A stretch of 39,527 bases of DNA. Source: Bacteroidales bacterium (lineage in GTDB: Bacteria; Bacteroidota; Bacteroidia; Bacteroidales; WRLA01). Below, piece after piece: positions 9,329 through 19,790 of this stretch; position 1 is the stretch's first letter; each line of letters starts with the position of its first letter. Made by a program: the position numbers and the translations under genes. The notes below the pieces were generated by a model. That model was not told the DNA's origin, searched no databases, and saw nothing but the letters and a program-made list of their open reading frames with translations. Location of the stretch: the NCBI GenBank assembly GCA_028710155.1, contig JAQUSR010000003.1, positions 1 through 39,527 of the forward strand, read 5' to 3'.

Positions 9329-9979
9329 TTAAACGCCCCAAGTTTCGGGAGATAGGCGCCATTGTTTTAGTAAAGAAAGATCGTTTTCTGTTATATATTC
9401 TTCTTCTAAAGCTTTCTGAATCAGTTTTTCATAGTTGCATAATGTGTAAAACGGACATTTGGCTTCTTTGAAATTTTGTTCGGCAATAGGAAAACCGTAA
9501 GTGAATATGGCAAACATAGCTTTTACATTATAGCCGGCTTCGCGAAGTGTTGAAACTGCATTGAGACTGCTCCCGCCTGTAGAAATAAGATCTTCAATGA
9601 CCACTATCGATTGTCCCGACTCCACAACACCTTCAATTTTATTTTCTAAACCATGATTTTTTTGAGATGAACGAACATAAACGAAAGGCAATCCCAAATC
9701 TTGAGCTACTAAAACGCCTTGTGGAATACCTGCTGTGGCAACTCCTGCAACCGCATCAACGACACCAACTTGTTCTGTAATCAGTTTTACAAATTCTTGG
9801 CGAATAAATGTCCTAACAACCGGAAAGGATAAAGTCTTTCTGTTATCACAATAAATCGGTGATTTCCAACCAGATGCCCATGTGAAAGGTTCATTCGGAC
9901 TTAACTTAACAGCTTTTATTTGAAGAAGATACTTCGCAATAGAATAGGCACATAAATCTTTCTCGTCCATAAAAATCAA
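9329..9979 (-). CDS. pyrE: Orotate phosphoribosyltransferase
   Basis: 216 aa; PRPP-binding VVIEDLISTGGSSLNAV, FTWASGWKSPIYCDNRK. Confidence 0.95.
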   Translation of the reverse strand: MIFMDEKDLCAYSIAKYLLQIKAVKLSPNEPFTWASGWKSPIYCDNRKTLSFPVVRTFIRQEFVKLITEQVGVVDAVAGVATAGIPQGVLVAQDLGLPFVYVRSSQKNHGLENKIEGVVESGQSIVVIEDLISTGGSSLNAVSTLREAGYNVKAMFAIFTYGFPIAEQNFKEAKCPFYTLCNYEKLIQKALEEEYITENDLSLLKQWRLSPETWGV

Positions 9980-10022
9980 TTTAATTTTAATATTTTAACA
10001 AAAAAATTTTTCAAAAAGTTTG

Positions 10023-10031
10023 GCAAAGGTA
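10023..10031 (-). promoter_or_regulatory. Bacteroidetes -7 element (TACCTTTGC) for pyrE
   Basis: Minus-strand TACCTTTGC about 44 nt upstream of the pyrE start. Confidence 0.6.
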
Positions 10032-10158
10032 CATTATAACCCTATATCAAATAATTTTTTTTTAAACTGTTGAAAAAATATTTATCTATCTAATAATCAA
10101 TCTTATATATTTATGAAAAAAATTTAGTCATTCATTGATTAAACTTGCTTGAAGTGAT

Positions 10159-10167
10159 TACCTTTGC
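10159..10167 (+). promoter_or_regulatory. Bacteroidetes -7 element (TACCTTTGC) for trxA
   Basis: TACCTTTGC 28 nt upstream of ATG; TTG at 10135-10137 in the -33 position. Confidence 0.65.
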
Positions 10168-10194
10168 ATCAAAATTTATTTAATACATTACATC

Positions 10195-10512
10195 ATGGCT
10201 TTACAAATAACCGATGCCAACTTTGATGAGTTGGTGAAAAATGCTTCAGTTCCTGCTGTTGTTGATTTTTGGGCTGAATGGTGCGGCCCTTGCCGTATGA
10301 TTACACCTATTATTGAAGAATTGGCTGCCGAATACGAAGGCAAAGCTAATATTGGAAAAGTGGATGTGGACAACAACCCCGGTGTTACCGGTTCTTTTCG
10401 TGTTCGTAACATACCAACTATTCTTTTCTTCAAAAATGGTGAAGTTGTTTCTAAACTAGTCGGATCACAATCAAAAGCAACGTTAGTCGAAGAATTACAA
10501 AAAATTTTGTAG
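10195..10512 (+). CDS. trxA: Thioredoxin
   Basis: 105 aa; active site WAEWCGPCRM, cis-Pro region RNIPTILFFKNGE. Confidence 0.97.
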   Translation: MALQITDANFDELVKNASVPAVVDFWAEWCGPCRMITPIIEELAAEYEGKANIGKVDVDNNPGVTGSFRVRNIPTILFFKNGEVVSKLVGSQSKATLVEELQKIL

Positions 10513-10671
10513 TCGCAGTCTGTTGTTTATAGGTCAAAAGAAAAATCTAATAGTCAGAAACGACTTATAATCAAGATTTTACTTTTGACCTTTGTTTTTG
10601 TATTTGTAAGTTATTTCATTTTTTATGAGTTTGAACCGAAAACTTCATGGGTAACTTTTTTCAATCTAATT

Positions 10672-11610
10672 ATGACAACTATTCAAGAAAGCATTATTCA
10701 ACCCTACATTTCGTTGGAATTTTTGGCGAAACAAGTAGTCGAAGGTTTTATCACCGGTTTGCATAAAAGCCCGTTTCATGGTTTTTCAGTCGAATTTGCC
10801 GAACATCGTTTGTATAATTCCGGTGAATCCACTCGACACATCGATTGGAAACTATATGCCCGCACCGATAAACTTTTTGTGAAAAGATACGAAGAAGAGA
10901 CGAATTTGCGATGCCATATCATTATCGATAATTCCTCTTCCATGTATTATCCCCAACGCGATAAAATTGATTTGCAACATCCTACAAAAATAGCCTTTTC
11001 CATTTACGCCGCCGCAGCCATTATGTTGATGCTTTACAAACAACGTGATGCCGTTCAATTGAGTTTGTTTTCCGATACTGTCGAGTTTACTAGTAGAGCC
11101 CGTTCAAGCGATACACATATTCACTATTTGATGGCTCAATTAGAAAAAAATTTAGCTTTACAACGTCCCGATGGTACTTCAAAAACCACGGTTACTGCCG
11201 ATACTTTACACGAATTGGCAGAAAGCACCCATCGTCGCTCTTTGGTAATTCTGTTTACCGATATGTTTGAAACGCAATCTAATCATCAGGAAGAGTTGTT
11301 CAGCGCTTTACAACATTTACGGCACAACAAACATGAAGTGATTCTTTTTCATGTTGTTGACAAACAAAAAGAGATCGATTTCGATTTTAAAAATGTACCA
11401 TCACGTTTTATTGATATTGAAACCAACGAAGAGTTTAAATTAATTCCGGCAGAAATTCGTGAAGCCTATCGCAAACATCAACAAACGTTCATGAATGAAT
11501 TGAATTTGCGCTGCGGACAATATGAAATTGATTTGGCGGAAGCCGACATTAACCAAGGTTTTGATGCTATTTTGAATGCGTTTTTGGCAAAACGAAGAAG
11601 AATGATGTAA
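10672..11610 (+). CDS. DUF58 domain-containing protein (vWA-like)
   Basis: ATG at 10672 in the frame of ORF 10585; FAEHRLYNSGESTRHIDWKLYARTDKLFVKRYEEETNLRCHIIIDNSSSM is the DUF58 signature; MIDAS-like DNSSS. Confidence 0.88.
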   Translation: MTTIQESIIQPYISLEFLAKQVVEGFITGLHKSPFHGFSVEFAEHRLYNSGESTRHIDWKLYARTDKLFVKRYEEETNLRCHIIIDNSSSMYYPQRDKIDLQHPTKIAFSIYAAAAIMLMLYKQRDAVQLSLFSDTVEFTSRARSSDTHIHYLMAQLEKNLALQRPDGTSKTTVTADTLHELAESTHRRSLVILFTDMFETQSNHQEELFSALQHLRHNKHEVILFHVVDKQKEIDFDFKNVPSRFIDIETNEEFKLIPAEIREAYRKHQQTFMNELNLRCGQYEIDLAEADINQGFDAILNAFLAKRRRMM

Positions 11611-11825
11611 AATTTGGAATTTTTATCATCAATAATTTCAATTTTTATACATTTCCGAAAAAAAATACAACAAAATCCAACCATTTTTCAATGAATCCGG
11701 TGCAATTTTTAGATAATAATGAATAATTTTTGATACATTTTTCATTATTTTTTCCTTTTGCAATATTGGATTTGATGAAATTCTCTCACAAAAAAATTTC
11801 TTTTGCTCAAAATCAACAATGGTAA

Positions 11826-11862
11826 TAAAAAAATGTAACCAATTTCATTGAATTGATTACAT
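11826..11862 (-). terminator. Intrinsic terminator downstream of rpe
   Basis: On the minus strand ATGTAATCAATT-CAATGA-AATTGGTTACAT followed by a T tract; ends about 54 nt after the rpe stop. Confidence 0.7.
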
Positions 11863-11915
11863 CTTTATTGGTTTTTTATAAGTTGATCAATCGACTATCG
11901 GAAAGAAATGTTGTT

Positions 11916-12569
11916 TTATCGCAATTGTTTCAATCGTTCAATGGCTTCTTGTGGATGAGGGTGCGAAAAAACGGTGCTTCCGGCAACCAATACGTTACAG
12001 CCGGCTTCAACCAATTGTCCAGCATTATCAAACGTAACACCGCCATCCACTTCAATCATGGCTGATGAACGCCGTTCTTCAATCATCTCTTTCAATTCAA
12101 CAATTTTGGTATAAGTGTTTTCGATGAATTTTTGTCCTCCAAATCCCGGATTAACCGACATTAAAAGCACCAAATCCAAGTCTTCTATAACATCTTTCAA
12201 CAACTGAACATTGGAATGCGGATTAAGCGACACGCCTGCTTTCATTCCTAAATCTTTAATCGCATGAATATCACGATGAAGATGGGTAGATGCCTCATAA
12301 TGAATAGTTAACCAATCGGCACCTGCTTTTTGAAAATCTTCAAAATATCGATTGGGATTTACAATCATCAAGTGAACATCTAATGGCTTAAGTGCATGCT
12401 GTTTGATGTGTTTAATGACGGGCTGACCAAAAGTAATATTGGGAACAAAAACGCCGTCCATCACATCCAGATGAAACCAATCGGCAGTACTATGATTAAT
12501 CATCTCAATCTCTTGGCGTAAATTGGAAAAATCGCAAGAAAGCATCGAGGGAGAAACTAAATGATTCAT
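11916..12569 (-). CDS. rpe: Ribulose-phosphate 3-epimerase
   Basis: 217 aa; SPSMLSCDFSNLRQEIEMI, WFHLDVMDGVFVPNITFG, MSVNPGFGGQKFI, EVDGGVTFDNA. Confidence 0.97.
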   Translation of the reverse strand: MNHLVSPSMLSCDFSNLRQEIEMINHSTADWFHLDVMDGVFVPNITFGQPVIKHIKQHALKPLDVHLMIVNPNRYFEDFQKAGADWLTIHYEASTHLHRDIHAIKDLGMKAGVSLNPHSNVQLLKDVIEDLDLVLLMSVNPGFGGQKFIENTYTKIVELKEMIEERRSSAMIEVDGGVTFDNAGQLVEAGCNVLVAGSTVFSHPHPQEAIERLKQLR

Positions 12570-12650
12570 CGTTGAAAATTATTAATAAATATTGCTGTTT
12601 TTTTTGAGTTGAAAGTAACCATTATTTTGAAACTTTATTGTATTGTTGTT

Positions 12651-12659
12651 GCAAAACTA
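12651..12659 (-). promoter_or_regulatory. Bacteroidetes -7 element (TAGTTTTGC) for rpe
   Basis: Minus-strand TAGTTTTGC about 80 nt upstream of rpe. Confidence 0.5.
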
Positions 12660-12733
12660 TTGAATTTATCTTTTTTTTCTTGGATTAAATGAATATTTGT
12701 ATGAAAAAATGGCGAAAAAATGAATAATATGAA

Positions 12734-12760
12734 TAAAAAAACGCCTGAAAGGCGTTCTTT
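12734..12760 (-). terminator. Intrinsic terminator downstream of rpoD
   Basis: AACGCC-TGAAA-GGCGTT flanked by A7 on the left (T tract on the minus strand), immediately after the rpoD stop. Confidence 0.8.
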
Positions 12761-13624
12761 TTATCCTAAATATGATTGTAAAATTTTACTTTTTGCATTC
12801 AGTTTAATACGCCGAATGGCTTTTTCTTTGATTTGTCGCACACGTTCACGCGTTAAAACAAATTTTTCGCCAATTTCGTCCAAAGTCATGGGATAACTAC
12901 CGTCTAATCCGAAGAAAAGTTTGACCACTTCGGCTTCACGTTTGGGCAAGGTGGCAATAATGCGGTTGATTTCAGAACGTAATGATTCTTGAATTAAATC
13001 GGTTTCAGGTGTGGCATTATCGTCCGAACGCATCACATCATACATGGTGTTTTCTTCGTCTTGAATTAAGGGTGCATCCATCGATAAATGACGACCGGAG
13101 TTACGCATCGAGTCTTGTACATCGCTGACTTGAATCTCTAACAAATCAGCAACTTCTTCGGCATTAGGCTCGCGTTCATATTGTTGCTCTAAACGAGCAT
13201 ACGCTTTGTTGATACGATTAATGGAACCGATTTTGTTTAAAGGTAAACGAACGATACGAGATTGTTCTGCCAAAGCTTGCAAAATGGATTGACGAATCCA
13301 CCAAACGGCATAAGTAATGAATTTGAAACCACGTGTTTCATCAAAACGTTGCGCCGCTTTTATTAAACCAAGATTTCCTTCGTTAATTAAATCAGGTAAA
13401 CTTAATCCTTGATTTTGATATTGCTTTGCAACAGAAACCACAAAACGTAAATTACTTTTGGTGAGTTTTTCTAATGCTTGTTGATCGCCTTGTTTGATCT
13501 TTTGTGCTAAAACAACTTCTTCTTCAGCAGTCAAAAGTTCCACTTTTCCGATCTCTTGCAAATATTTGTCTAACGATGCGGTTTCACGATTGGTAACCTG
13601 ACGAACGATTTTTAACTGTCTCAT
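12761..13624 (-). CDS. rpoD: RNA polymerase primary sigma factor, RpoD/SigA-like (short Bacteroidetes form)
   Basis: 287 aa; region 2 [37 protein letters not shown], region 4 [18 protein letters not shown]. Confidence 0.93.
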   Translation of the reverse strand: MRQLKIVRQVTNRETASLDKYLQEIGKVELLTAEEEVVLAQKIKQGDQQALEKLTKSNLRFVVSVAKQYQNQGLSLPDLINEGNLGLIKAAQRFDETRGFKFITYAVWWIRQSILQALAEQSRIVRLPLNKIGSINRINKAYARLEQQYEREPNAEEVADLLEIQVSDVQDSMRNSGRHLSMDAPLIQDEENTMYDVMRSDDNATPETDLIQESLRSEINRIIATLPKREAEVVKLFFGLDGSYPMTLDEIGEKFVLTRERVRQIKEKAIRRIKLNAKSKILQSYLG

Positions 13625-13711
13625 ATCAATTTTTCATTTTTTAAACAATCCTTTTTTACGTAAAGAAAAAGAAAAAGTTTCAAAAAAATGAAAAAAATAT
13701 TTTTCTGACAG

Positions 13712-14254
13712 TTATTTTTGTAATCCCCAATTAATCACAACATTACGAAATTCAAGAACAGTGCTTCCTGATGTTGTATTAACCGAAGTGCTGATAATAT
13801 TAAATTCGGTGATCGTTTCGGAAACATGGTTCAAGCTGAATTGAACGGTTTCTACACTGTTAGGTGTCGTAGTGCGTTTTTGAGCTCCTTCACATTTTGT
13901 AATAAACTTTTCACCTTTTTTGTCTTTTGCCGATCCTCCGGCAGGAAAATTAATGGTTTGTTGTGGCAAGCCGTTATATGAATAACTGAATGTGAAGATA
14001 ACTTTACCCGTAGTCGGATCACCAATACAAGATACATAATTAAATGTGTATCCTTTGATAGAACCAAAAATGGTTACTTCCGCTTTTTTCTCTTCACGAG
14101 GCTCTAAACTGCCTTTTTTCATGGATTGAAACCATGTTTTTTTCTTCTCTTTTTGTGTGGATTGTTCTTGCTGATCTTGTTTCTTGTCGGTTTGTGCTTG
14201 TATTACGAAACAGAAACTCAAGGTTAATACTAATAATAAATACAAATGTTTCAT
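13712..14254 (-). CDS. Uncharacterised secreted protein
   Basis: 180 aa; N-terminal signal peptide MKHLYLLLVLTLSFCFVIQAQ followed by a Lys/Gln-rich linker; no recognised family. Confidence 0.7.
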   Translation of the reverse strand: MKHLYLLLVLTLSFCFVIQAQTDKKQDQQEQSTQKEKKKTWFQSMKKGSLEPREEKKAEVTIFGSIKGYTFNYVSCIGDPTTGKVIFTFSYSYNGLPQQTINFPAGGSAKDKKGEKFITKCEGAQKRTTTPNSVETVQFSLNHVSETITEFNIISTSVNTTSGSTVLEFRNVVINWGLQK

Positions 14255-14281
14255 ACTAATTATAATTATTGATTTAATGTG

Positions 14282-14290
14282 GCAAAGTTA
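14282..14290 (-). promoter_or_regulatory. Bacteroidetes -7 element (TAACTTTGC)
   Basis: Minus-strand TAACTTTGC 28 nt upstream of ATG 14254. Confidence 0.6.
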
Positions 14291-14312
14291 ATATTAAATG
14301 AGAACGTTTACT

Positions 14313-16130
14313 CTATCCGAATAATTTTTTGATCAAATTATTTTGATGTAATCGAGAAAGGAGGTTTTTCAATATGGTTCTATTTTCCTTTTTATAGTAA
14401 AAAAAGAACATATTTTGCATTTTTTTCTCTTCCACCTTTTTTGAAACAGGAATTTTTTCGCCACTATACGGGTCAAACTCCAAATAATACATTGCTGTTG
14501 AATAGGTCATGGGTGTTGGCGTAAAATCTTGAATTTGTTCGGTGGGCAAATGCTGTGTTTTGGCTTGAACAGCTAATTCCGCCATATCGACTACCGTGCA
14601 ATTGGGATGCGATGAGATGAAATAAGGTATCAATTGCTGATTTTTTCCGGTTCGACAGTTGATGTCGTTGAATTTTTTGAGAAATTGCAAAAAATGATCA
14701 AACGAAGGTTTTCGCATCTTTTTTAAAACACGCTCTGCGGTGTGTTCGGGAGCCACTTTTAGTCGTCCTGAAACGTGATAGGCTATTACCTCTTTCAAAT
14801 AGTCGGTCAAACCATTCTCTCGATCTGTTTTTTCATCCGCCAACAACATATCATAACGAATACCGCTTCCGATGGTGATTTGTTTTACATTTTTGATTTT
14901 TCTGGCAGCTCGATACAATTCAATCAAAGGTTGATGATTGAAATTCAAATTTTTACAAACTTTTGGAAAAATACACGAGGGACGCGGACAAGTTTCACAA
15001 AGTGCAGCATCTTTGCCTCCCATGCGATACATGTTGGCGGAAGGAGCGCCTAAATCGGAAATGTGTCCTTTAAAATAATCGCGATTTGCCAAATCGTTCA
15101 CCTCTGCCAAAATCGATTTTTCGGAACGCGATGCAATATATTTTCCTTGATGAGCAGCAATGGCACAAAAACTACACCCGCCAAAACATCCCCGATGTAT
15201 GGTGATGGAGTTTTTAATCATCTCAAAAGCCGGAATCTCACCCCGTTTGGCATATTTTGGATGAGGAAGATTCATCATCGAATCGAAATGCACAAAGGTA
15301 TCCATCTCTTGCTCCGTTGCCGGTGGAAATGGCGGATTGACAACCACAAAACCGGTTTTATAGGGCTGAATCAGCGTGCGTTGCCTTTTTTTGTTCGACT
15401 CGGTTTCAAATTTTACAAAATCTTCTGCATAATTTTTTTTGGAGGTCAACTCTGTTTCATAAGAATGTAAAAAAACAGCATCCGTATTTTTATATGAATC
15501 AACATTTTGTTCTAAAAAAGCAATTTGTTGAATCGTTTTATAGCATGTTTTCCAATCGCCGGTTTTAAAAATTTCAGCCAACGCCGTGATAGGTTTTTCG
15601 CCCATACCATACACCAAAATATCAGCTTTACTTTCTATCAAAACAGAGGGTTTTAAAGTATCACTCCAATAATCGTAGTGCGACAATCGACGCATAGAAG
15701 CCTCTACGCCTCCGATTACTATGGGCGAATCGGGAAATAATTGTCGTACTATATTGGAATAGACCACTGTAGCATAATCGGGACGAAAACCGGAAACTCC
15801 TCCAGCCGTATAAGCATCATCGCTACGTAACCGTTTATTAGCCGTGTAATGGTTGACCATCGAATCCATATTTCCGGCTGTGATGCCGAAAAAAAGTCGC
15901 GGTTTTCCCAACTTTTTGAAATCGCGAAGGTCGTCTCTCCAATTGGGTTGCGGTAAAATAGCAACTCGTAAACCGCACTTTTCCAACGTTCGCCCAATGA
16001 CGGCTGCACCAAACGAAGGATGATCGACGTAGGCATCGCCTGTAATTAAAACGACATCAACTTCGTTCCATCCAAGTTGTTCTAACTCTTTTTTAGTCGT
16101 AGGGAGAAATGTTGGCATGAGGTTTTTCAA
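14313..16130 (-). CDS. YgiQ family radical SAM protein
   Basis: 605 aa; radical SAM motif GCFGGCSFCAIAAHQG, FLPTTKKELEQLGWNEVDVVLITGDAYVDHPSFG typical of YgiQ/UPF0313. Confidence 0.93.
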   Translation of the reverse strand: MKNLMPTFLPTTKKELEQLGWNEVDVVLITGDAYVDHPSFGAAVIGRTLEKCGLRVAILPQPNWRDDLRDFKKLGKPRLFFGITAGNMDSMVNHYTANKRLRSDDAYTAGGVSGFRPDYATVVYSNIVRQLFPDSPIVIGGVEASMRRLSHYDYWSDTLKPSVLIESKADILVYGMGEKPITALAEIFKTGDWKTCYKTIQQIAFLEQNVDSYKNTDAVFLHSYETELTSKKNYAEDFVKFETESNKKRQRTLIQPYKTGFVVVNPPFPPATEQEMDTFVHFDSMMNLPHPKYAKRGEIPAFEMIKNSITIHRGCFGGCSFCAIAAHQGKYIASRSEKSILAEVNDLANRDYFKGHISDLGAPSANMYRMGGKDAALCETCPRPSCIFPKVCKNLNFNHQPLIELYRAARKIKNVKQITIGSGIRYDMLLADEKTDRENGLTDYLKEVIAYHVSGRLKVAPEHTAERVLKKMRKPSFDHFLQFLKKFNDINCRTGKNQQLIPYFISSHPNCTVVDMAELAVQAKTQHLPTEQIQDFTPTPMTYSTAMYYLEFDPYSGEKIPVSKKVEEKKMQNMFFFYYKKENRTILKNLLSRLHQNNLIKKLFG

Positions 16131-16145
16131 TTCAATATTTTGTGG

Positions 16146-17420
16146 TTAAATCACTTCAGCGACTGTAAAGGTGCTTCCGCCTACATAAATCACATCTTCG
16201 ATACCGGCATTTTGTCGCGCTGCGTCGTAGGCGACTTTAACCGATTCGTAGCAACTGCCTTTCAACTCAAATTTTTCGGCATTTTCTTGCAAAATCTTTG
16301 CATCCAACCCTCTGGGTATATTGGCTTTACAAAAATAGTAAATGGCCTCTTTCGGAAAAAGCGGCAAAATGTGTTCAATATCTTTATCGTTGACAACACC
16401 AATTACAATATGCAGATTCTTCTTCGGAATCGATTTCAACTGTTTGGTTGTCAGTGATAAACCTGCAGGATTATGGGCTGTGTCGCATACAATCAACGGC
16501 TTTTCGTTAAGAATTTGCCAACGACCGATGAAACCCGTGTTTTGCACCACATTTTCCAACCCCTTTTTAATATCGCTTTTTTTAATTTTCCATCCTTCTT
16601 CTTTCAGTGTTTCAATCGTTTGCAAAGTTGTTGGAACATTGCATTCCTGATAAATGCCACGCAACGGAAGTTTGAGGTTGGCAAGAAACGAATCGCCTTC
16701 CAAATTAACATCCAATCGACCATTGCTGTTAAAGCGTGCCACATAGCGGTTATCGGCAAAAATCACCGAAGTTTCGTTGTCCATGGCTTTTTCCAAAAAC
16801 ACATCCATGATCTCTTCCTGCGTTTCGCCAATCACAACCGGCACTTCCGGTTTGATGATTCCGGCTTTTTCGCCGGCAATTTTTTCGAGCGTGTTGCCCA
16901 AAAATTGGGTGTGGTCGAAGGCGATGTTGGTGATAACGGAAATTACCGAATTCACCACGTTGGTCGAATCTAAACGGCCGCCCATACCAACCTCCATAAC
17001 GGCAATATCGACTTGCTCTGCAGCAAAGTAATCAGCAGCCAAAGCAAAAGTAAATTCAAAAAACGAAGCTTCAATGGCTTCAAAACGTTGCTGATGTTTT
17101 TCGACAAAATCAATTACAAATTGTTCTGAAATAGGTTCACCGTTAATGCGGATGCGTTCGCGAAAATCGCGTAGATGTGGCGAGGTGAACAATCCGGTTT
17201 TGTAGCCCGCTTCTTGCAAAATGGAAGCAGTCATGTTGGCAACAGAGCCTTTGCCATTGGTTCCGGCAACATGCACCGATGGGAATTTTTTTTCGGGATT
17301 ATCCAACAATCGGCACATTTTCAAAGTATTGTCTAAATTATCTTTGTAAGCAGCTGCTCCAATGCGATGATACATGGGCAATCGGCTAAAAAGGTAATCG
17401 ATGGTTTCTTGATAAGTCAT
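16146..17420 (-). CDS. folC: Bifunctional folylpolyglutamate/dihydrofolate synthase
   Basis: 424 aa; VAGTNGKGSVANMTASIL, GLFTSPHLRDFRERI, CDTAHNPAGL. Confidence 0.95.
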   Translation of the reverse strand: MTYQETIDYLFSRLPMYHRIGAAAYKDNLDNTLKMCRLLDNPEKKFPSVHVAGTNGKGSVANMTASILQEAGYKTGLFTSPHLRDFRERIRINGEPISEQFVIDFVEKHQQRFEAIEASFFEFTFALAADYFAAEQVDIAVMEVGMGGRLDSTNVVNSVISVITNIAFDHTQFLGNTLEKIAGEKAGIIKPEVPVVIGETQEEIMDVFLEKAMDNETSVIFADNRYVARFNSNGRLDVNLEGDSFLANLKLPLRGIYQECNVPTTLQTIETLKEEGWKIKKSDIKKGLENVVQNTGFIGRWQILNEKPLIVCDTAHNPAGLSLTTKQLKSIPKKNLHIVIGVVNDKDIEHILPLFPKEAIYYFCKANIPRGLDAKILQENAEKFELKGSCYESVKVAYDAARQNAGIEDVIYVGGSTFTVAEVI

Positions 17421-17445
17421 TTTATTTCAATTTGATACCGTTATA

Positions 17446-19161
17446 TTATTTTTTTAAGTTCATTTCAATTTTGGAAGTGTTGCCAACGCGGTCGCTCACT
17501 TTGAGTACAAATTGGTTGTTGCCTTCTTTCATCCATTCGTCAAATTTATACTCGAGAAGGTTTTCTTTGGCATCATATTCCATCAAAATCCAATGTCCGT
17601 TCAGCGTTCCCGTATATTGAACAATTCCGGTGAGGTTATCGGTGATTTTTACACGAATGGTTTTTTGATGCGATACATCTTTGTTGTTCCAAATGTTTTC
17701 GGGAGTAATAATCGGTGCCGTAGTATCTGCCATCACCGTATATTTTCCCAAATCATAAACATTGGCAGTCATAAACAAAGGATAAACGGATGTTACAACC
17801 GGTTTTGGTGTTTTTCCATTCACATTAACAAGCACAAGTTTGTTTTTGGGAATGGATTTGAAACGGGAATAATCACAAAAGATGGTGATTTCCGCCTTTT
17901 TTTGCAAAGGAATGGTAGCATCACCCAATTTGAAAATCGGCAACAAAAAGTTATGATCGGAACTATCGAAAACGGTATAATCGATTTCGGCATCTTCATA
18001 CACGGCATTTTTTGGAATTTTCAAAATAAAATTATCTTCCGTAATAGTAAGTCCTTGATTACGTGATACTTTTTCTTCGTGTTCTTTGTTAGCAGCCAGC
18101 TCAATTTTTTCACTTTTCACCCAAAATTTCAGTTTTGAACTATTATTAGCAGCGTCACCTACTTCAAAAACAATTTCGTGAATTTGTTCATCTTCAAATT
18201 GATAAATGCCGTTCGATTTCACTACATTGTAAATATCCAAACGATTGCCGGCTTGTTTTTTGGTTTGAATAAAACGAATCTTATTCTTGATATAATACGG
18301 ATAATTAATCAAACTATTGATGTCGCGGGTCTCTTCAAAGTAAAAGCCATCCAATTTTTCAAAAAACACCAATTCATTGTCGATAAATACTTTAAATGAA
18401 TAAACGCCATTGGCATTGGTCGAACCGGTGGAACGGTCAATCGCATCAACACCGAAACAGATGTTTCCCCAAACTGAAAGAGTGTCGTTTCCATTTATTT
18501 GATAGATATTGCCTGTGCCACGTGCCATACGCACATAATCAGAATTATTTTTCTCGACTGCCGATTTTGAATCATTAGGCGACACGATGATTTGACGAAT
18601 GGAGGGCGCTATTTGGTCGGGAATAGTAAAGCCGTAATTCAGTGCATTTAGCACCTTTCCCGAAGCGTTATTTCTAATTTCAAAATGAAGATGTGGCCCT
18701 CCTGAACTGCCGGAATTTCCTGAAAGAGCAATACATTCGCCTTTTGTCACCGGAAATTGGTCGGGTTTGAGAAATACGTTGATGGCAAACGATTTTTGTC
18801 GATATTGTTCAGATCGCACCCATTGTGCGATGGTGTCATTAAATTGCATCAGATGAGCATAAACCGACATCTTTCCATCGGTGTGAGTAATGTATAAAGC
18901 GTTACCGTATCCAAATGGCGAAACAGAAATGCGTGAAATATAACCATCGGCAATAGAATAGACGTTTTTTCCCACCGCACCGCCGGTGCGAATATCAATT
19001 CCGGAATGAAAATGGTTGGAACGCAACTCACCAAAAGTGCCCGAAAGTCCAGAAACCAAATCTACCGGTGCCGCATAATCATGGGTCGGTGTAACTTGTG
19101 CGAACAACGAGATGGTTCCTAGAAGAAAAATAAAAATGGCAATTTTTTTCAACATATTCAA
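17446..19161 (-). CDS. M23 family metallopeptidase
   Basis: 571 aa; signal peptide, LysM-less M23 motifs HFHSGIDIRTG and SGGPHLHFEIR. Confidence 0.92.
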   Translation of the reverse strand: MNMLKKIAIFIFLLGTISLFAQVTPTHDYAAPVDLVSGLSGTFGELRSNHFHSGIDIRTGGAVGKNVYSIADGYISRISVSPFGYGNALYITHTDGKMSVYAHLMQFNDTIAQWVRSEQYRQKSFAINVFLKPDQFPVTKGECIALSGNSGSSGGPHLHFEIRNNASGKVLNALNYGFTIPDQIAPSIRQIIVSPNDSKSAVEKNNSDYVRMARGTGNIYQINGNDTLSVWGNICFGVDAIDRSTGSTNANGVYSFKVFIDNELVFFEKLDGFYFEETRDINSLINYPYYIKNKIRFIQTKKQAGNRLDIYNVVKSNGIYQFEDEQIHEIVFEVGDAANNSSKLKFWVKSEKIELAANKEHEEKVSRNQGLTITEDNFILKIPKNAVYEDAEIDYTVFDSSDHNFLLPIFKLGDATIPLQKKAEITIFCDYSRFKSIPKNKLVLVNVNGKTPKPVVTSVYPLFMTANVYDLGKYTVMADTTAPIITPENIWNNKDVSHQKTIRVKITDNLTGIVQYTGTLNGHWILMEYDAKENLLEYKFDEWMKEGNNQFVLKVSDRVGNTSKIEMNLKK

Positions 19162-19172
19162 AAAACCACTGA

Positions 19173-19658
19173 TTACAAACGACTTACTACCAACGACAAA
19201 TCCTCCATTGAATAGATGATGAAATCGGCATGAATAAAATCGCCGAAACGTCTTTTTTCGTTAAAAAACACGGTTTTCATTCCGGCGATTGAGGCACCGA
19301 TAATATCTTTTTCATACGAATTTCCCACCATCATCATATCTTCGGGATCTATTCCAACTTCTGTTGCAATGTTTATAAAGAATCGTTTATCGGGTTTTTC
19401 AACGCCTAAATCTTTGGAAGAGTAAAAGTAACGAAAATATTTTTCAGCATCAATGCGACGCAAAGCACGTTTCATGGCATCAGTATCCGATTCGCCGGCA
19501 TTCGTAGCAATGATTAATGTATAGTTGTTTTTTAACGATTCTAATACGTTTTTCATTCCGGGAATCCATAAAACGGTATCCCACGTGTACATCGGTCCCG
19601 GTTTTTCGGGAAAATCGCGCATAACAGTATCGCCCCAATCGAAGATGATAGCTTTCAT
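19173..19658 (-). CDS. HAD family hydrolase
   Basis: 161 aa; IIFDWGDTVM, ATNAGESD, KPDKRFF, MVGNSYEKDIIGA. Confidence 0.88.
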   Translation of the reverse strand: MKAIIFDWGDTVMRDFPEKPGPMYTWDTVLWIPGMKNVLESLKNNYTLIIATNAGESDTDAMKRALRRIDAEKYFRYFYSSKDLGVEKPDKRFFINIATEVGIDPEDMMMVGNSYEKDIIGASIAGMKTVFFNEKRRFGDFIHADFIIYSMEDLSLVVSRL

Positions 19659-19704
19659 AAGGTTATATGTTTTAATTGATAATCATTCTTTTTTATTTGA
19701 GCGT

Positions 19705-19713
19705 GCAAAATTA
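19705..19713 (-). promoter_or_regulatory. Bacteroidetes -7 element (TAATTTTGC) for the HAD gene and following genes
   Basis: Minus-strand TAATTTTGC about 47 nt upstream of ATG 19658. Confidence 0.5.
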
Positions 19714-19790
19714 CTCACTTATGGAAATGAAAATGAAAATCTTCAGCAGAAGATGAAAGAAATTTGAAAAAAGTTTTTTAACGGATATTT

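Noticed and set aside
14775-15470. Plus-strand ORFs of 92 and 135 aa across the YgiQ gene
   Set aside because: Antisense to the radical SAM coding region, with no independent support.
16140-17031. Several plus-strand ORFs over folC
   Set aside because: Antisense shadows of folC; no promoter or recognisable domain.
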